Assembly (NCBI RefSeq): GCF_950097975.1
Contig: NZ_CATNHF010000012.1
Coordinates: 186,001-250,000 of the forward strand
Direction: 5' to 3'
From: Microbacterium sp. T2.11-28
GTDB taxonomy: Bacteria > Actinomycetota > Actinomycetes > Actinomycetales > Microbacteriaceae
Length of the DNA: 64,000 nt
In this document: positions 45,892 to 54,592 of the stretch, piece after piece
Layout: every line of letters starts with the position of its first letter
Numbering within the stretch: position 1 is the stretch's first letter
Translations under genes and position numbers: made by a program
Notes under the pieces: generated by a model
Told to the model about the DNA's origin: nothing
What the model saw: only the letters and a program-made list of their open reading frames with translations
Database searches by the model: none

Positions 45892-45934
45892 TTCGGTCGT
45901 TGAGCGACGAGCGTCGCGAGGAGTCGGAACGCCG
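45892..45934 (-). repeat. Degenerate family A element in the purS leader
   Basis: TTCGGTCGTTGAGCGACGAG and the following 23 bases keep the family A right arm (GGTCGTTGAGCGA) but end in GTCGGAACGCC instead of GACGAAACGCC. It lies inside the predicted purS 5' leader. Confidence 0.6.
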
Positions 45935-46024
45935 GGAAGTCGCGGAAAGGGGTGCGCGACCAGTCTACGGGGCGGCGGCTCGGCGGCGGAGCGGTAGCTG
46001 TGACCGAACCGTGACCTCGTTCGT

Positions 46025-46092
46025 GGGAGCGCTCCCTTGACAGCCGTGGGAGCGCTCCCGTACGGTCGAGGTCGTTCGGTGAGAGCGCTCCC
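46025..46092 (+). promoter_or_regulatory. ceb promoter with three CebR-like operators
   Basis: Three copies of the palindrome GGGAGCGCTCCC lie at 46025-46036, 46048-46059 and 46081-46092 (the last starts GAGA). With flanks they match the 14-bp CebR site of Streptomyces, TGGGAGCGCTCCCA, at 13 or 14 positions. -35 TTGACA (46037-46042) and -10 TACGGT (46061-46066) have an 18-bp spacer. One operator abuts the -35, one fills the spacer and one lies downstream, giving a tightly repressed, cellobiose-inducible promoter. Confidence 0.85.
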
Positions 46093-46162
46093 AAACCCGC
46101 GGAGTCACCGTCGCCGACGACAGCGAACACGCAGCAAGACCCACACCACAAAGGAGTGACAC

Positions 46163-47443
46163 GTGAATTCACGCGCACTGCGCCGCATCGGGATCATCGC
46201 CGGCGCCGCCACCACCACCGCGATCGTGCTCGCCGGCTGCGCCGGCGGGGCGACCCCCACCGAGAGCTCGCCGGCCGGCGAGGAGAACTTCGAGGGCGTC
46301 GAGCTGACGCTCGCGACGTTCAACGACTTCGGCTACACGGACGAGCTGCTCGCCGAGTTCACCGAGGAGACCGGCATCACGGTCGTCCACAACAAGGCGG
46401 CGACGTCCAACGACGCCCGCGCGAACTTCTTCCAGAAGCTCGGCAAGACCGGTCTGGCCGACGTCGAGGCCGTCGAGATCGACTGGTTCGCCGAGATGAT
46501 GCAGTACGCCGACCTGCTCGCGCCGGTCTCCGACGACCTGAAGGGCCGCTGGCTCGACTGGAAGGAGGCGTCGGCCACCGACGGCGAGGGCAACCTCGTC
46601 GCGTACGGCACCGACATCGGCCCGCAGGGCATCTGCTACCGCGCGGACCTCTTCGAGAAGGCGGGCCTGCCGACCGACCGTGCCGAGGTCGCCGAGCTCT
46701 TCCCGACGTGGGACGCGTTCTTCGACGTGGCCGACGACTACAAGGAGAAGACCGGCCAGCCGTTCATCGACTCCGCCAACGCCGTGCTGCAGGGCATCCT
46801 CAACCAGGAGGAGATCACCTACGAGAACACGGACGGCTCCATCGTCGCCACCGAGAACCCGGTCGTGAAGGAGGCCTACGAGACGGTCGTCGACCGCGCC
46901 GTCCCGATCGCCGCCTACGCCGGCCAGTGGAGCGAGGACTGGTTCGCGTCGCTCGCCAGCGGCGAGTTCGCCACCATGCTCTGCCCCGGCTGGATGCTCG
47001 GCGTCATCTCGGGCAACGCGCCCGACACGACCGGCTGGGACATCGCCGACGGCTTCCCGGGCGGCGGCGGCAACTGGGGCGGCTCGTACCTCGTGGTCCC
47101 GGCCAACGGTGAGAACGTCGCGGCCGCGCAGAAGCTGGCCGACTGGCTGACCGCGCCCGAGACGCAGATCAAGGCCTTCACCAACGCGGGCACCTTCCCG
47201 AGCCAGAACGACGCGCTCGCCAGCCCCGAGCTCGCCTCGGCGACCAACGAGTACTTCAACGACGCCCCGTCGGGCGAGATCCTCACCAACCGCGCGAACG
47301 CCATCACCGTCGCGCCGTTCAAGGGACCGAAGTACTTCCAGTTCCACGACGCCCTGCAGAACGCGGTCACCCGCGTCTTCGACGGACTCGAGGACAAGGA
47401 CACCAGCTGGAACACCTGGGTGACCGAGGTCAGCGCGTTCTGA
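46163..47443 (+). CDS. cebE: Cellobiose-type sugar-binding lipoprotein
   Basis: The 426-residue protein has a lipoprotein signal peptide with lipobox LAGC and a sugar-binding fold of the CebE/MalE-like cluster: GIYxxDLFEKAGLPTD-type block (GPQGICYRADLFEKAGLPTD), WSEDWFASLASGEFATMLCPGWM and PGGGGNWGGSYLVVP. Placement directly after the three CebR-like operators points to cellobiose/cellotriose as ligand. The GTG at 46163 follows AAGGAG. Other beta-glucosides are possible ligands. Confidence 0.82.
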   Translation: MNSRALRRIGIIAGAATTTAIVLAGCAGGATPTESSPAGEENFEGVELTLATFNDFGYTDELLAEFTEETGITVVHNKAATSNDARANFFQKLGKTGLADVEAVEIDWFAEMMQYADLLAPVSDDLKGRWLDWKEASATDGEGNLVAYGTDIGPQGICYRADLFEKAGLPTDRAEVAELFPTWDAFFDVADDYKEKTGQPFIDSANAVLQGILNQEEITYENTDGSIVATENPVVKEAYETVVDRAVPIAAYAGQWSEDWFASLASGEFATMLCPGWMLGVISGNAPDTTGWDIADGFPGGGGNWGGSYLVVPANGENVAAAQKLADWLTAPETQIKAFTNAGTFPSQNDALASPELASATNEYFNDAPSGEILTNRANAITVAPFKGPKYFQFHDALQNAVTRVFDGLEDKDTSWNTWVTEVSAF

Positions 47444-47470
47444 CCCGGCCCCTGCTCGGCCCCTGATGCC

Positions 47471-47499
47471 GGGGCGCGGCGACCCGAACGCCGCGCCCC
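47471..47499 (+). other. Intercistronic hairpin after cebE
   Basis: GGGGCGCGGCG (47471-47481) and CGCCGCGCCCC (47489-47499) form a perfect 11-bp stem with a seven-base loop and no T-tract. It lies between the binding-protein and permease genes, a place where such hairpins raise the expression of the first gene relative to the rest. Confidence 0.65.
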
Positions 47500-47529
47500 G
47501 TCATCCCCTCCCCGACCCGAAGGACGATC

Positions 47530-48585
47530 GTGACCACGACCACGCCGCGACCGGCGGCACGCACCCGGACCCCCGAACCCGGCCCCCGCCAGCCGCGAGT
47601 CATCTCGTTCTCGCAGAAGCTCAGCAAGTGGGACCTGAAGTTCTCGCCCTACCTCTACATCTCGCCGTTCTTCCTGATGTTCGCGGTGGTGGGCCTGTTC
47701 CCCATCGGCTACACGGCCGTGATCTCCTTCATGGACTGGGATCTCATCCGCAACTCCGGCGAGTTCATCGGCTTCGACCAGTACGTCTGGATCCTCACGC
47801 AGCCGCACTTCTGGACGGCCCTGCGCAACACGTTCAGCATCTTCGTGCTCTCGAGCGTCCCGCAGCTGATCCTGGCGATCTTCATCGCCGCGGTCCTCGA
47901 CCGCAACATCCGCGCGAAGACGTTCTGGCGCATGAGCGTGCTGCTCCCCTTCGTCGTGGCGCCCGTCGCCGTCGGCCTCATCTTCACGGCGATCTTCGCC
48001 GACAACTTCGGCCTGGTGAACAACTGGCTCACATCGCTCGGCCTCACGCCGATCCCCTGGCACAAGGACCCGTTCTGGAGCCACATCGCGATCGCGACGA
48101 TGGTCAACTACCGCTGGACCGGCTACAACACGCTGATCCTGCTGGCCGCGATGCAGGCCGTCAACCGCGACTTCTACGAAGCGGCGACCGTCGACGGCGC
48201 CGGCCCGGTGCGCCAGTTCTTCTCCATCACGCTGCCGTCGCTCAAGCCGACCCTCATCTTCGTGATCATCACCTCGACGATCGGCGGCCTGCAGATCTTC
48301 GACGAGCCCCGCGTGTTCGACCAGTTCGGCCGGGGCGGCGCCGCCCAACAGTGGCTGACGATCTCGCTCTACCTCTACGACATCGGCTGGGGCCAGTGGA
48401 ACTTCGGCCGCGCCGCGGCCATGGCGTGGATCCTCTTCCTCATCATCCTGCTCATCGGGCTGCTGAACCTCCTCATCACCCGCACGCTCGTGCGCGACGA
48501 GGGGCTGCACCGCGAGCTCACGAAACGACAGCAGCGCGCTCTCGAGAAGACGGCGAAGCGCGACGCGAAGGAGGGCTCGCGATGA
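47530..48585 (+). CDS. cebF: Sugar ABC transporter permease
   Basis: The 351-residue MalF-type permease has six or seven helices after a basic N-terminus. Its coupling loop is FYEAATVDGAGPVRQFFSITLPSLKPTLIF. It starts at GTG 47530 after GAAGGACGATC. It overlaps cebG by ATGA. Together with CebG it forms the channel for cellobiose; the ATPase is not in the operon, so a shared MsiK-like ATPase elsewhere must energise it, as in Streptomyces. Confidence 0.85.
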   Translation: MTTTTPRPAARTRTPEPGPRQPRVISFSQKLSKWDLKFSPYLYISPFFLMFAVVGLFPIGYTAVISFMDWDLIRNSGEFIGFDQYVWILTQPHFWTALRNTFSIFVLSSVPQLILAIFIAAVLDRNIRAKTFWRMSVLLPFVVAPVAVGLIFTAIFADNFGLVNNWLTSLGLTPIPWHKDPFWSHIAIATMVNYRWTGYNTLILLAAMQAVNRDFYEAATVDGAGPVRQFFSITLPSLKPTLIFVIITSTIGGLQIFDEPRVFDQFGRGGAAQQWLTISLYLYDIGWGQWNFGRAAAMAWILFLIILLIGLLNLLITRTLVRDEGLHRELTKRQQRALEKTAKRDAKEGSR

Positions 48586-49499
48586 GCACGCTCGGCACCC
48601 CCACCCCGCTCGCGACGGTCGAGGAGACCATCCCCGACGCCGGCGCGCGCCGCAAGGCCGGACGCACCGTGAAGATCCGCGGCTCCCGCCCCGGCTGGGT
48701 GGTCTACGGCATCCTGTCCGTCGTCTTCCTCACCGGCGTCTTCCCGCTGTACTGGTCGTTCATCATCGGCTCCGGCGACGCGTCGTCGCTGCGTCGCCCG
48801 TTCAGCTGGGTCCCCGGCGGCAACTTCTGGGACAACGCGCTCGCCGTGATGAACAACCCCGCGGTGAACTTCTGGCCGGCGCTGTGGAACTCGATCTACA
48901 GCTCGTTCCTCATCGCCGCCGCCGTCGTGATCACCTCCACGCTCGCCGGCTGGGCCTTCGCGAAGCTCCGGTTCCACGGCGGGCCCGCGCTGCTCGTCTT
49001 CGTCGTCGCGACCATGGCTGTCCCGCAGCAGCTGGGCGTGGTGCCCCTCTACATCCTCTTCAGCGAGCTCGGCTGGACGGGACAGATCGGCGCGATCATC
49101 ATCCCCGCGCTCACGAGCGCGTTCGGCGTGTTCTGGATGACGCAGTACCTGCGTCAGGCCGTGCCCGACGAGCTCATCGAGGCGGCGCGCGTCGACGGCG
49201 CGTCGATGATCCGCACCTTCTGGACCGTCGGCGTCACCGCCGCCCGGCCGGCTGCGGCCATGCTGTTCCTGTTCACCTTCGTCGGGGCATGGAACAACTT
49301 CTTCTGGCCGTTCATCGTGCTCGACCGCCAGAACCCGACCCTGCCCGTGGCCCTGTCGCTGCTGCAGTCGAACTACTTCGTCGACTACTCCATCGTCCTC
49401 GCCGGCGTCATCCTCGCCACGATCCCGCTGCTGCTGCTGTTCATCTTCGCCGGCAAGCAGCTCGTCAGCGGCATCATGGCGGGCGCGGTCAAGGGCTAG
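48582..49499 (+). CDS. cebG: Sugar ABC transporter permease
   Basis: The 305-residue MalG-type permease has six helices and the coupling loop LIEAARVDGASMIRTFWTVGVTAARPAAAM. It also has GVFWMTQYLRQAVPDE, common in the MalG group. The start ATG at 48582 overlaps the cebF stop by four bases; a longer frame upstream is a shadow of cebF. Confidence 0.85.
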   Translation: MSTLGTPTPLATVEETIPDAGARRKAGRTVKIRGSRPGWVVYGILSVVFLTGVFPLYWSFIIGSGDASSLRRPFSWVPGGNFWDNALAVMNNPAVNFWPALWNSIYSSFLIAAAVVITSTLAGWAFAKLRFHGGPALLVFVVATMAVPQQLGVVPLYILFSELGWTGQIGAIIIPALTSAFGVFWMTQYLRQAVPDELIEAARVDGASMIRTFWTVGVTAARPAAAMLFLFTFVGAWNNFFWPFIVLDRQNPTLPVALSLLQSNYFVDYSIVLAGVILATIPLLLLFIFAGKQLVSGIMAGAVKG

Positions 49500-49544
49500 G
49501 CGGTACTCTCCATGAGCCACGTTCCTCGAGAGGACTCTGCCTCC

Positions 49545-51011
49545 ATGTCCCGCACCTTCCCCCAGGGCTTCCTGTTCGGCGCCGCCACGGCGGCCTTCCA
49601 GATCGAGGGCGCCGCCTTCGAGGACGGCCGCACGGCGTCCATCTGGGACGCGTTCTGCCGCGTCCCCGGAGCGGTCATCAACGGCGACCACGGCGACGTC
49701 GCGTGCGACCACTACCACCGCTACCGCGACGACGTGGCCCTCATGAAGGATCTCGGTCTCGACACGTACCGCTTCTCGGTGTCGTGGTCGCGCGTGCGCC
49801 CCGACGCCGGACCCCTCAACCCGAAGGGCCTCGACTTCTACAAGCGCCTGGTGGACGAGCTGCGGGATGCCGACATCCTGCCCTGGCTCACCCTCTACCA
49901 CTGGGACATGCCGCAGGCGCAGCAGGAGCGCGGGGGATGGACGGCGCGCGAGACCGCCGACCGCTTCACGGAGTACGCCCTCGACGTGCACGACGCGCTC
50001 GGGGACCGTGTGCAGAACTGGACGACGCTCAACGAGCCGTGGTGCTCGTCGTTCCTGAGCTACACCGGAGGCATCCACGCGCCCGGTCACTACTCGGTCA
50101 CCGAGGGCGTCCTCGCCGCCCACCATCTGCTGCTGGCCCACGGCCAGACGGTGCAGGCGCTGCGTGGGCGCGACGACTCCCTCGACCTCGGCATCACGCT
50201 GAACCTCACCGTCGCCGAGCCCGCCGACCCGACCGACCCGGCCGACCTCGACGCGGCGCGGCGGATCGACGGTCAGTTCAACCGCTGGTTCCTCGACCCG
50301 ATCTTCCGCGGGAGCTATCCGGCCGACATCGTGGAGGACTTCCGGGCCGTCGACGCGGCGGCGGTGGACGCGCTCGAGGCGGCGACGCTCCCGGGCGACC
50401 TCGACGTCATCTCGACGCCGCTGGAGGCGCTGGGCGTCAACTACTACCACGGCGAGTACGTGGGCGGACGCCCCGACCCGAACCCGCCGACGCCCGGTGA
50501 CGCGCCGACCAGCCGCCCCACCGCGTCGCCCTTCCCGTCGCACCAGGACATCCACTGGCACGAGCGGGGCCTGCCGCGCACCTCGATGCACTGGGAAGTG
50601 CAGCCCGAGGGGCTGACCACGCTCCTGCAGCGGGTGTCGGACGAGTACACGAAGGATGCCGGGACCGCGCTCTACGTCACCGAGAACGGCGCCGCCTACG
50701 ACGACGTCGTGACGGGGACCGGCGGCGAGACCCGCGTGCACGACGTCGAGCGCACCGACTTCCTCCGGGGGCACCTGGGCGCAGTGCTCGACGCGGCCGA
50801 GGCCGGCGTCGACGTGCGCGGCTACTTCTACTGGTCGCTCCTGGACAACTTCGAGTGGGCCTGGGGATACGAGAAGCGGTTCGGCATCGTCCGCGTCGAC
50901 TACGACACCCAGCAGCGCACGATGAAGGACAGCGCGCTGGAGTATCGTCGGGTCATCGCCGCCCGCGCGATCGACATCCCCGCCCGCCCCGCCCTTCGCC
51001 TGCAGAGGTAG
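49545..51011 (+). CDS. bglC: GH1 beta-glucosidase
   Basis: The 488-residue enzyme hydrolyses imported cellobiose. GH1 motifs are intact: FLFGAATAAFQIEGA at the N-terminus, TLNEPW with the acid/base Glu164, and YVTENGAAYDD with the nucleophile Glu380. WSLLDNFEWAWGYEKRFG lies near the C-terminus. It has no signal peptide, so it acts in the cytoplasm. I chose ATG 49545 (MSRTFPQGFLFG, the usual GH1 beginning) with GAGAGGA upstream; the ATG at 49512 would add 11 non-conserved residues. It is the fourth gene of the ceb operon. Confidence 0.92.
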   Translation: MSRTFPQGFLFGAATAAFQIEGAAFEDGRTASIWDAFCRVPGAVINGDHGDVACDHYHRYRDDVALMKDLGLDTYRFSVSWSRVRPDAGPLNPKGLDFYKRLVDELRDADILPWLTLYHWDMPQAQQERGGWTARETADRFTEYALDVHDALGDRVQNWTTLNEPWCSSFLSYTGGIHAPGHYSVTEGVLAAHHLLLAHGQTVQALRGRDDSLDLGITLNLTVAEPADPTDPADLDAARRIDGQFNRWFLDPIFRGSYPADIVEDFRAVDAAAVDALEAATLPGDLDVISTPLEALGVNYYHGEYVGGRPDPNPPTPGDAPTSRPTASPFPSHQDIHWHERGLPRTSMHWEVQPEGLTTLLQRVSDEYTKDAGTALYVTENGAAYDDVVTGTGGETRVHDVERTDFLRGHLGAVLDAAEAGVDVRGYFYWSLLDNFEWAWGYEKRFGIVRVDYDTQQRTMKDSALEYRRVIAARAIDIPARPALRLQR

Positions 51012-51018
51012 CCCCGCC

Positions 51019-52032
51019 GTGACCATCGATTCGACGCGCTCCGCCGCGACCATCGAAGAGGTGGCTGCTGCGGCGGGCGTGTCCCGGTCGACGGTCTCGC
51101 GCGTGGTGAACGGCTCCACGGCCGTGAGCCCGGCCGCGCTGGAGGCGGTGCACCGCGCCATCGCCGAGCTGAACTACGTGCCCAACCGGGCGGCGCGCTC
51201 GCTCGCCAGCCGGGCGACCATGGCGCTCGCGCTCGTCGTCCCCGAGGACACCACGCGGTTCTTCGGCGACCCGTTCTTCGCGGCGATCGTCTCGGGGATC
51301 AACGCGCGGCTCAGCCGGTCGGACTACGTGCTCAACCTGATCATCGCCAGCGACGATCCGCAGGACAAGGCGACGGCCTACCTGCGCAGCGGCGCGGTCG
51401 ACGGGGCGATCGTCGTCTCGCACCACACCAGCGACACGTTCATCGACCGCATCGCCGCCGCAGTGCCCGTCGTCTACGGCGGCCGTCCCGTGCGCGAGCG
51501 CGAGCGCGACCACTACGTCGACGTCGACAACGTCGCCGGCGGCCGCCGGGCGACCGAGTACCTGATCGGCAGGGGACACCGCCGGATCGCGACCATCGCC
51601 GGGCCGCTCACGATGCCCGCGGGGGAGGACCGGCTGCTCGGCTATCAGCAGGCGCTCGCCGCGGCCGGGCTCGAGGAGGTCGCGGTCGAGGACGGCAACT
51701 TCACCGCCGACGGCGGCGCCGCGGCGATGCAGCGGATCCTCGACCGGGGGGCCGACTTCGACGCCCTCTTCGTCGCCAGCGACCTCATGGCCCGCGGCGC
51801 CCTGGCCACCCTCGGGCGCGCCGGCCTCCGTGTGCCCGACGACGTGGCCATCATCGGCTTCGACGACTCGCCGGTCGCGCAGACGGTGAGCCCGCAGCTC
51901 ACGACCATGCGGCAGCCGTCGTTCCAGCAGGGCGAGCGGATGGCCGACATCCTGCTGTCGATCCTCGCCGGCGGCAACCCGCCGCACGTGACCATCCTCG
52001 AGACCGAGCTGATCGTCCGCGTCTCCGCCTGA
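51019..52032 (+). CDS. cebR: LacI-family repressor of the ceb operon (CebR-like)
   Basis: The 337-residue protein has a LacI helix-turn-helix (TIEEVAAAAGVSRSTVSRVVNGSTAVSPAALEAV) and a sugar-binding domain. It is placed seven bases after bglC and is read from the same promoter, so the repressor controls its own supply. The operators at 46 kb match the published CebR consensus; I infer that this protein recognises them and that cellobiose or cellotriose releases it. Confidence 0.82.
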   Translation: MTIDSTRSAATIEEVAAAAGVSRSTVSRVVNGSTAVSPAALEAVHRAIAELNYVPNRAARSLASRATMALALVVPEDTTRFFGDPFFAAIVSGINARLSRSDYVLNLIIASDDPQDKATAYLRSGAVDGAIVVSHHTSDTFIDRIAAAVPVVYGGRPVRERERDHYVDVDNVAGGRRATEYLIGRGHRRIATIAGPLTMPAGEDRLLGYQQALAAAGLEEVAVEDGNFTADGGAAAMQRILDRGADFDALFVASDLMARGALATLGRAGLRVPDDVAIIGFDDSPVAQTVSPQLTTMRQPSFQQGERMADILLSILAGGNPPHVTILETELIVRVSA

Positions 52033-52059
52033 CGCGACGGGGGTGTGCCGGTGCTTCCG

Positions 52060-52127
52060 GCGCCGACCCCACCCCGACGCGACGACCCCACCTCGTGCGC
52101 GCGGTGCGCAGCGGGTGGGGTCGGCGC
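52060..52127. repeat. Inverted repeat GCGCCGACCCCACCC between convergent genes
   Basis: GCGCCGACCCCACCC (52060-52074) pairs perfectly with GGGTGGGGTCGGCGC (52113-52127). A shorter inner pair of similar sequence (CGACCCCACCTCG and GGGTGGGCTCGG) is present, giving the same two-arm design as family C. It separates cebR and the permease gene and probably terminates both transcripts. Confidence 0.85.
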
Positions 52128-52150
52128 GAGCGGGTGGGCTCGGCGGAGGG

Positions 52151-53497
52151 TTACTGCGGGTCGCCGCCGAGCTGGCCGATGGGGACGATCGGGCCGCCGT
52201 CGTCGGCGCCGGTCTTGCGCCACCGGGCGATCGCGTTGCCGCCGTGGTAGATCACCAGGGCCGCGAGCGTGCCGAGGACGATGGCGCCGAAGCTCAGCGT
52301 GCCGAGGTTCATCGTGAATCCGGCGATCGCGATCACGAACGCGACCGCCACGGTGTACTGGTTGACGGGGCGCGAGAAGTCGACCTGGTTGTCGACCCAG
52401 ATCTTGATGCCGATGACGCCGATGAGGCCGTAGAGCGCCGTCGTGACGCCGCCGAGCACGCCGGCGGGCATCGCGAAGATCACGGCGCCGACCTTGGGCG
52501 AGAAGGCGAGCAGCACGGCGACGGCGCCCGCCACCCAGTAGGCGGCGGTCGAGTACACGCGGGTGGCGGCCATGACGCCGATGTTCTCGCCGTAGGTCGT
52601 GGTGCCCGATCCGCCGAACGCGCCGGCGAGGGTCGTGGCCAGGCCGTCGGCGGCGAGCGCGCGCCCGGTGTGGCGGTTGATGCCGGGGTCGCCGGTCATG
52701 GTCGCGACGCCGCGCACGTGTCCGACGTTCTCGGCGATGAGCACCAGCACGACCGGGAGGAACATCGGCAGCATGCTCCAGGCGACCGCGTCGCCGAAGG
52801 CCGGGAGGTGGAACTCGGGCAGCCCGATCCAGGCGGCGTCCGCCACCCCCGAGAAGTCCACCCGGCCGAGGATGATCGCCACGAGGTAGCCGACGACCAC
52901 CCCGAGGAAGATCGAGATGCGGCCGAGGAAGCCGCGGAAGAGCACCGCGAACAGGATGCACGCCGCGAGGGTGATCGTGCCGAGGAGGGCGTCCTGGCTG
53001 AAGTTCTGCCAGGCGACCGGGGCGAGGTTCAGGCCGATGAGCGCGACGATCGCGCCCGAGACGACCGGCGGCATGAGCTTCTCAATCCAGCGGGTGCCGG
53101 TCGCCTGCACGAGGAAGCCGACACCGGCCAGCAGCAGACCGGCGACGAACACGCCGAGCAGGGCCTGGCTGATCTGCTCCGCCGTCTCGAGCGGCGCGCC
53201 GTCGCCGGGGCCCAGAGCCAGGATCGGCGCGATGAACGCGAACGACGAGCCGAGGTAGCTGGGGAGGCGGTTGCGGGTGAGCAGCAGGAAGAGGAAGGTG
53301 CCGACACCCGAGAACAGCAGGGTGGTGGAGACGGGGAAGCCGGTCAGCAGCGGGACCAGGAAGGTCGCGCCGAACATGGCGACGACATGCTGGGCGCCGA
53401 TGGCGATCGTGCCCGGCCAGCTCAGGCGCTCGTCGGGCTTGACGACGGCGCCGCGCTCGACGTGGCGGCCGTCGCCGTGGAGTTTCCAGGTGGGCAT
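52151..53497 (-). CDS. NCS2-family uracil/xanthine permease
   Basis: The 448-residue protein has 12-14 helices and NCS2 motifs: FGATFLVPLLTGFPVSTTLLFSGVGT, the core helix GSSFAFIAPILAL and AENVGHVRGVATMTGD in the conserved C-terminal block. It imports uracil or xanthine by proton symport. Its promoter is TAGCCT (53552-53547), 50 bases before the ATG, with a GAGGAG ribosome site. It lies next to purC, and a purine/pyrimidine salvage role fits the neighbourhood. Confidence 0.88.
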   Translation of the reverse strand: MPTWKLHGDGRHVERGAVVKPDERLSWPGTIAIGAQHVVAMFGATFLVPLLTGFPVSTTLLFSGVGTFLFLLLTRNRLPSYLGSSFAFIAPILALGPGDGAPLETAEQISQALLGVFVAGLLLAGVGFLVQATGTRWIEKLMPPVVSGAIVALIGLNLAPVAWQNFSQDALLGTITLAACILFAVLFRGFLGRISIFLGVVVGYLVAIILGRVDFSGVADAAWIGLPEFHLPAFGDAVAWSMLPMFLPVVLVLIAENVGHVRGVATMTGDPGINRHTGRALAADGLATTLAGAFGGSGTTTYGENIGVMAATRVYSTAAYWVAGAVAVLLAFSPKVGAVIFAMPAGVLGGVTTALYGLIGVIGIKIWVDNQVDFSRPVNQYTVAVAFVIAIAGFTMNLGTLSFGAIVLGTLAALVIYHGGNAIARWRKTGADDGGPIVPIGQLGGDPQ

Positions 53498-53614
53498 GGC
53501 GATGCTCCTCAGAATCAGGGGGAGGTCGGGCGTGGTGCTCGACGTCAGGCTACCTGGGAGATCGCTGGGAGCGGGTGAGCGGCACGCAGCCGACGGGCGC
53601 GCGGGAAGGCCGGC

Positions 53615-54508
53615 TCAGGCGGAGAGGAGCTGCAGCAGCTCGCGGTACTTGCCCGCCGTGCGCGCGACGATGTCGGCGGGAAGCTCGGGCGGCGTGCCCG
53701 TCTTGTCCCAGTTCGCGGCGAGCCAGTCCCGGACGATCTGCTTGTCGAAGCTCGCCATCCGCTCGGCCGGGGTCGTTCCGGTCCGCCACGCCTCGGCGTC
53801 CCAGTACCGCGACGAGTCGCTGGTGAGCACCTCGTCGGCGAGGGTGAGGACGCCGTCGGCGTCGAGGCCGAACTCGAACTTGGTGTCGGCGAGGATCAGC
53901 CCCTTCGCCTCGGCGACGGCGGCGGCCCGGGCGTAGATCTCCAGCGAGGCGTCGCGCAGCTCGGCCGCACGGTCGGGTCCCACGATCTCGGCGGTGCGGG
54001 CGAAGCTGATGTTCTCGTCGTGCTCGCCGAGCGGCGCCTTGTACGCCGGCGTGAAGATCGGCTCGGGAAGGCGGTCGCCGTTGGCGAGACCGCCCGGGAG
54101 GCCGATGCCGCACACCGTCTGGGTCGCGCGGTACTCCGCCCATCCCGATCCGGTGAGGTAGCCGCGGACGACGCACTCGATCGGCTGCATCTCGAGCGCG
54201 CGGACGACCATCGCGCGGTCCGCGACCTCGGCGGGCGGCTCCGTCCCGGGGACGAGGTGGTTCGGGATCGCGCGTCCCCCGTCGGCGCCGGCGAGCTGGT
54301 CGAACCACCACAGGCTGAGGCGGGTGAGCAGCGCGCCCTTCTCGGGGATGCCGGGGCTCAGCACGTGGTCGAACGCGCTCACGCGATCGCTCGCGACGAC
54401 GAGCATGATCCCCTCGGCGGCGTCCGCGTCCTCCGCGGGACGGTACAGGTCGCGCACCTTGCCCGAGTACACGTGGGTCCAGCCGGGGAGTTCGCGCGCG
54501 TCGGTCAC
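53615..54508 (-). CDS. purC: Phosphoribosylaminoimidazole-succinocarboxamide synthase
   Basis: SAICAR synthetase, a step of de novo IMP synthesis. The 297-residue protein has VYSGKVRDLYRP, VVASDRVSAFDHVLSPGIPEKGALLTRLSLWWFD, QPIECVVRGYLTGSGW and LILADTKFEFGLDADG. The GTG at 54508 has a -10 GATAAT (54520-54515) six bases upstream, so a leaderless mRNA is predicted. It is separated from the nucleobase permease by 117 bases. Confidence 0.95.
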   Translation of the reverse strand: MTDARELPGWTHVYSGKVRDLYRPAEDADAAEGIMLVVASDRVSAFDHVLSPGIPEKGALLTRLSLWWFDQLAGADGGRAIPNHLVPGTEPPAEVADRAMVVRALEMQPIECVVRGYLTGSGWAEYRATQTVCGIGLPGGLANGDRLPEPIFTPAYKAPLGEHDENISFARTAEIVGPDRAAELRDASLEIYARAAAVAEAKGLILADTKFEFGLDADGVLTLADEVLTSDSSRYWDAEAWRTGTTPAERMASFDKQIVRDWLAANWDKTGTPPELPADIVARTAGKYRELLQLLSA

Positions 54509-54592
54509 CCGTCCATTATCCGGGTCGCCGCGTCAGGGCGGTGCGTCTGGTCGCGGCGTCGATGAGCGCGGCGGTGCCCGGAGGCCGGCCGT

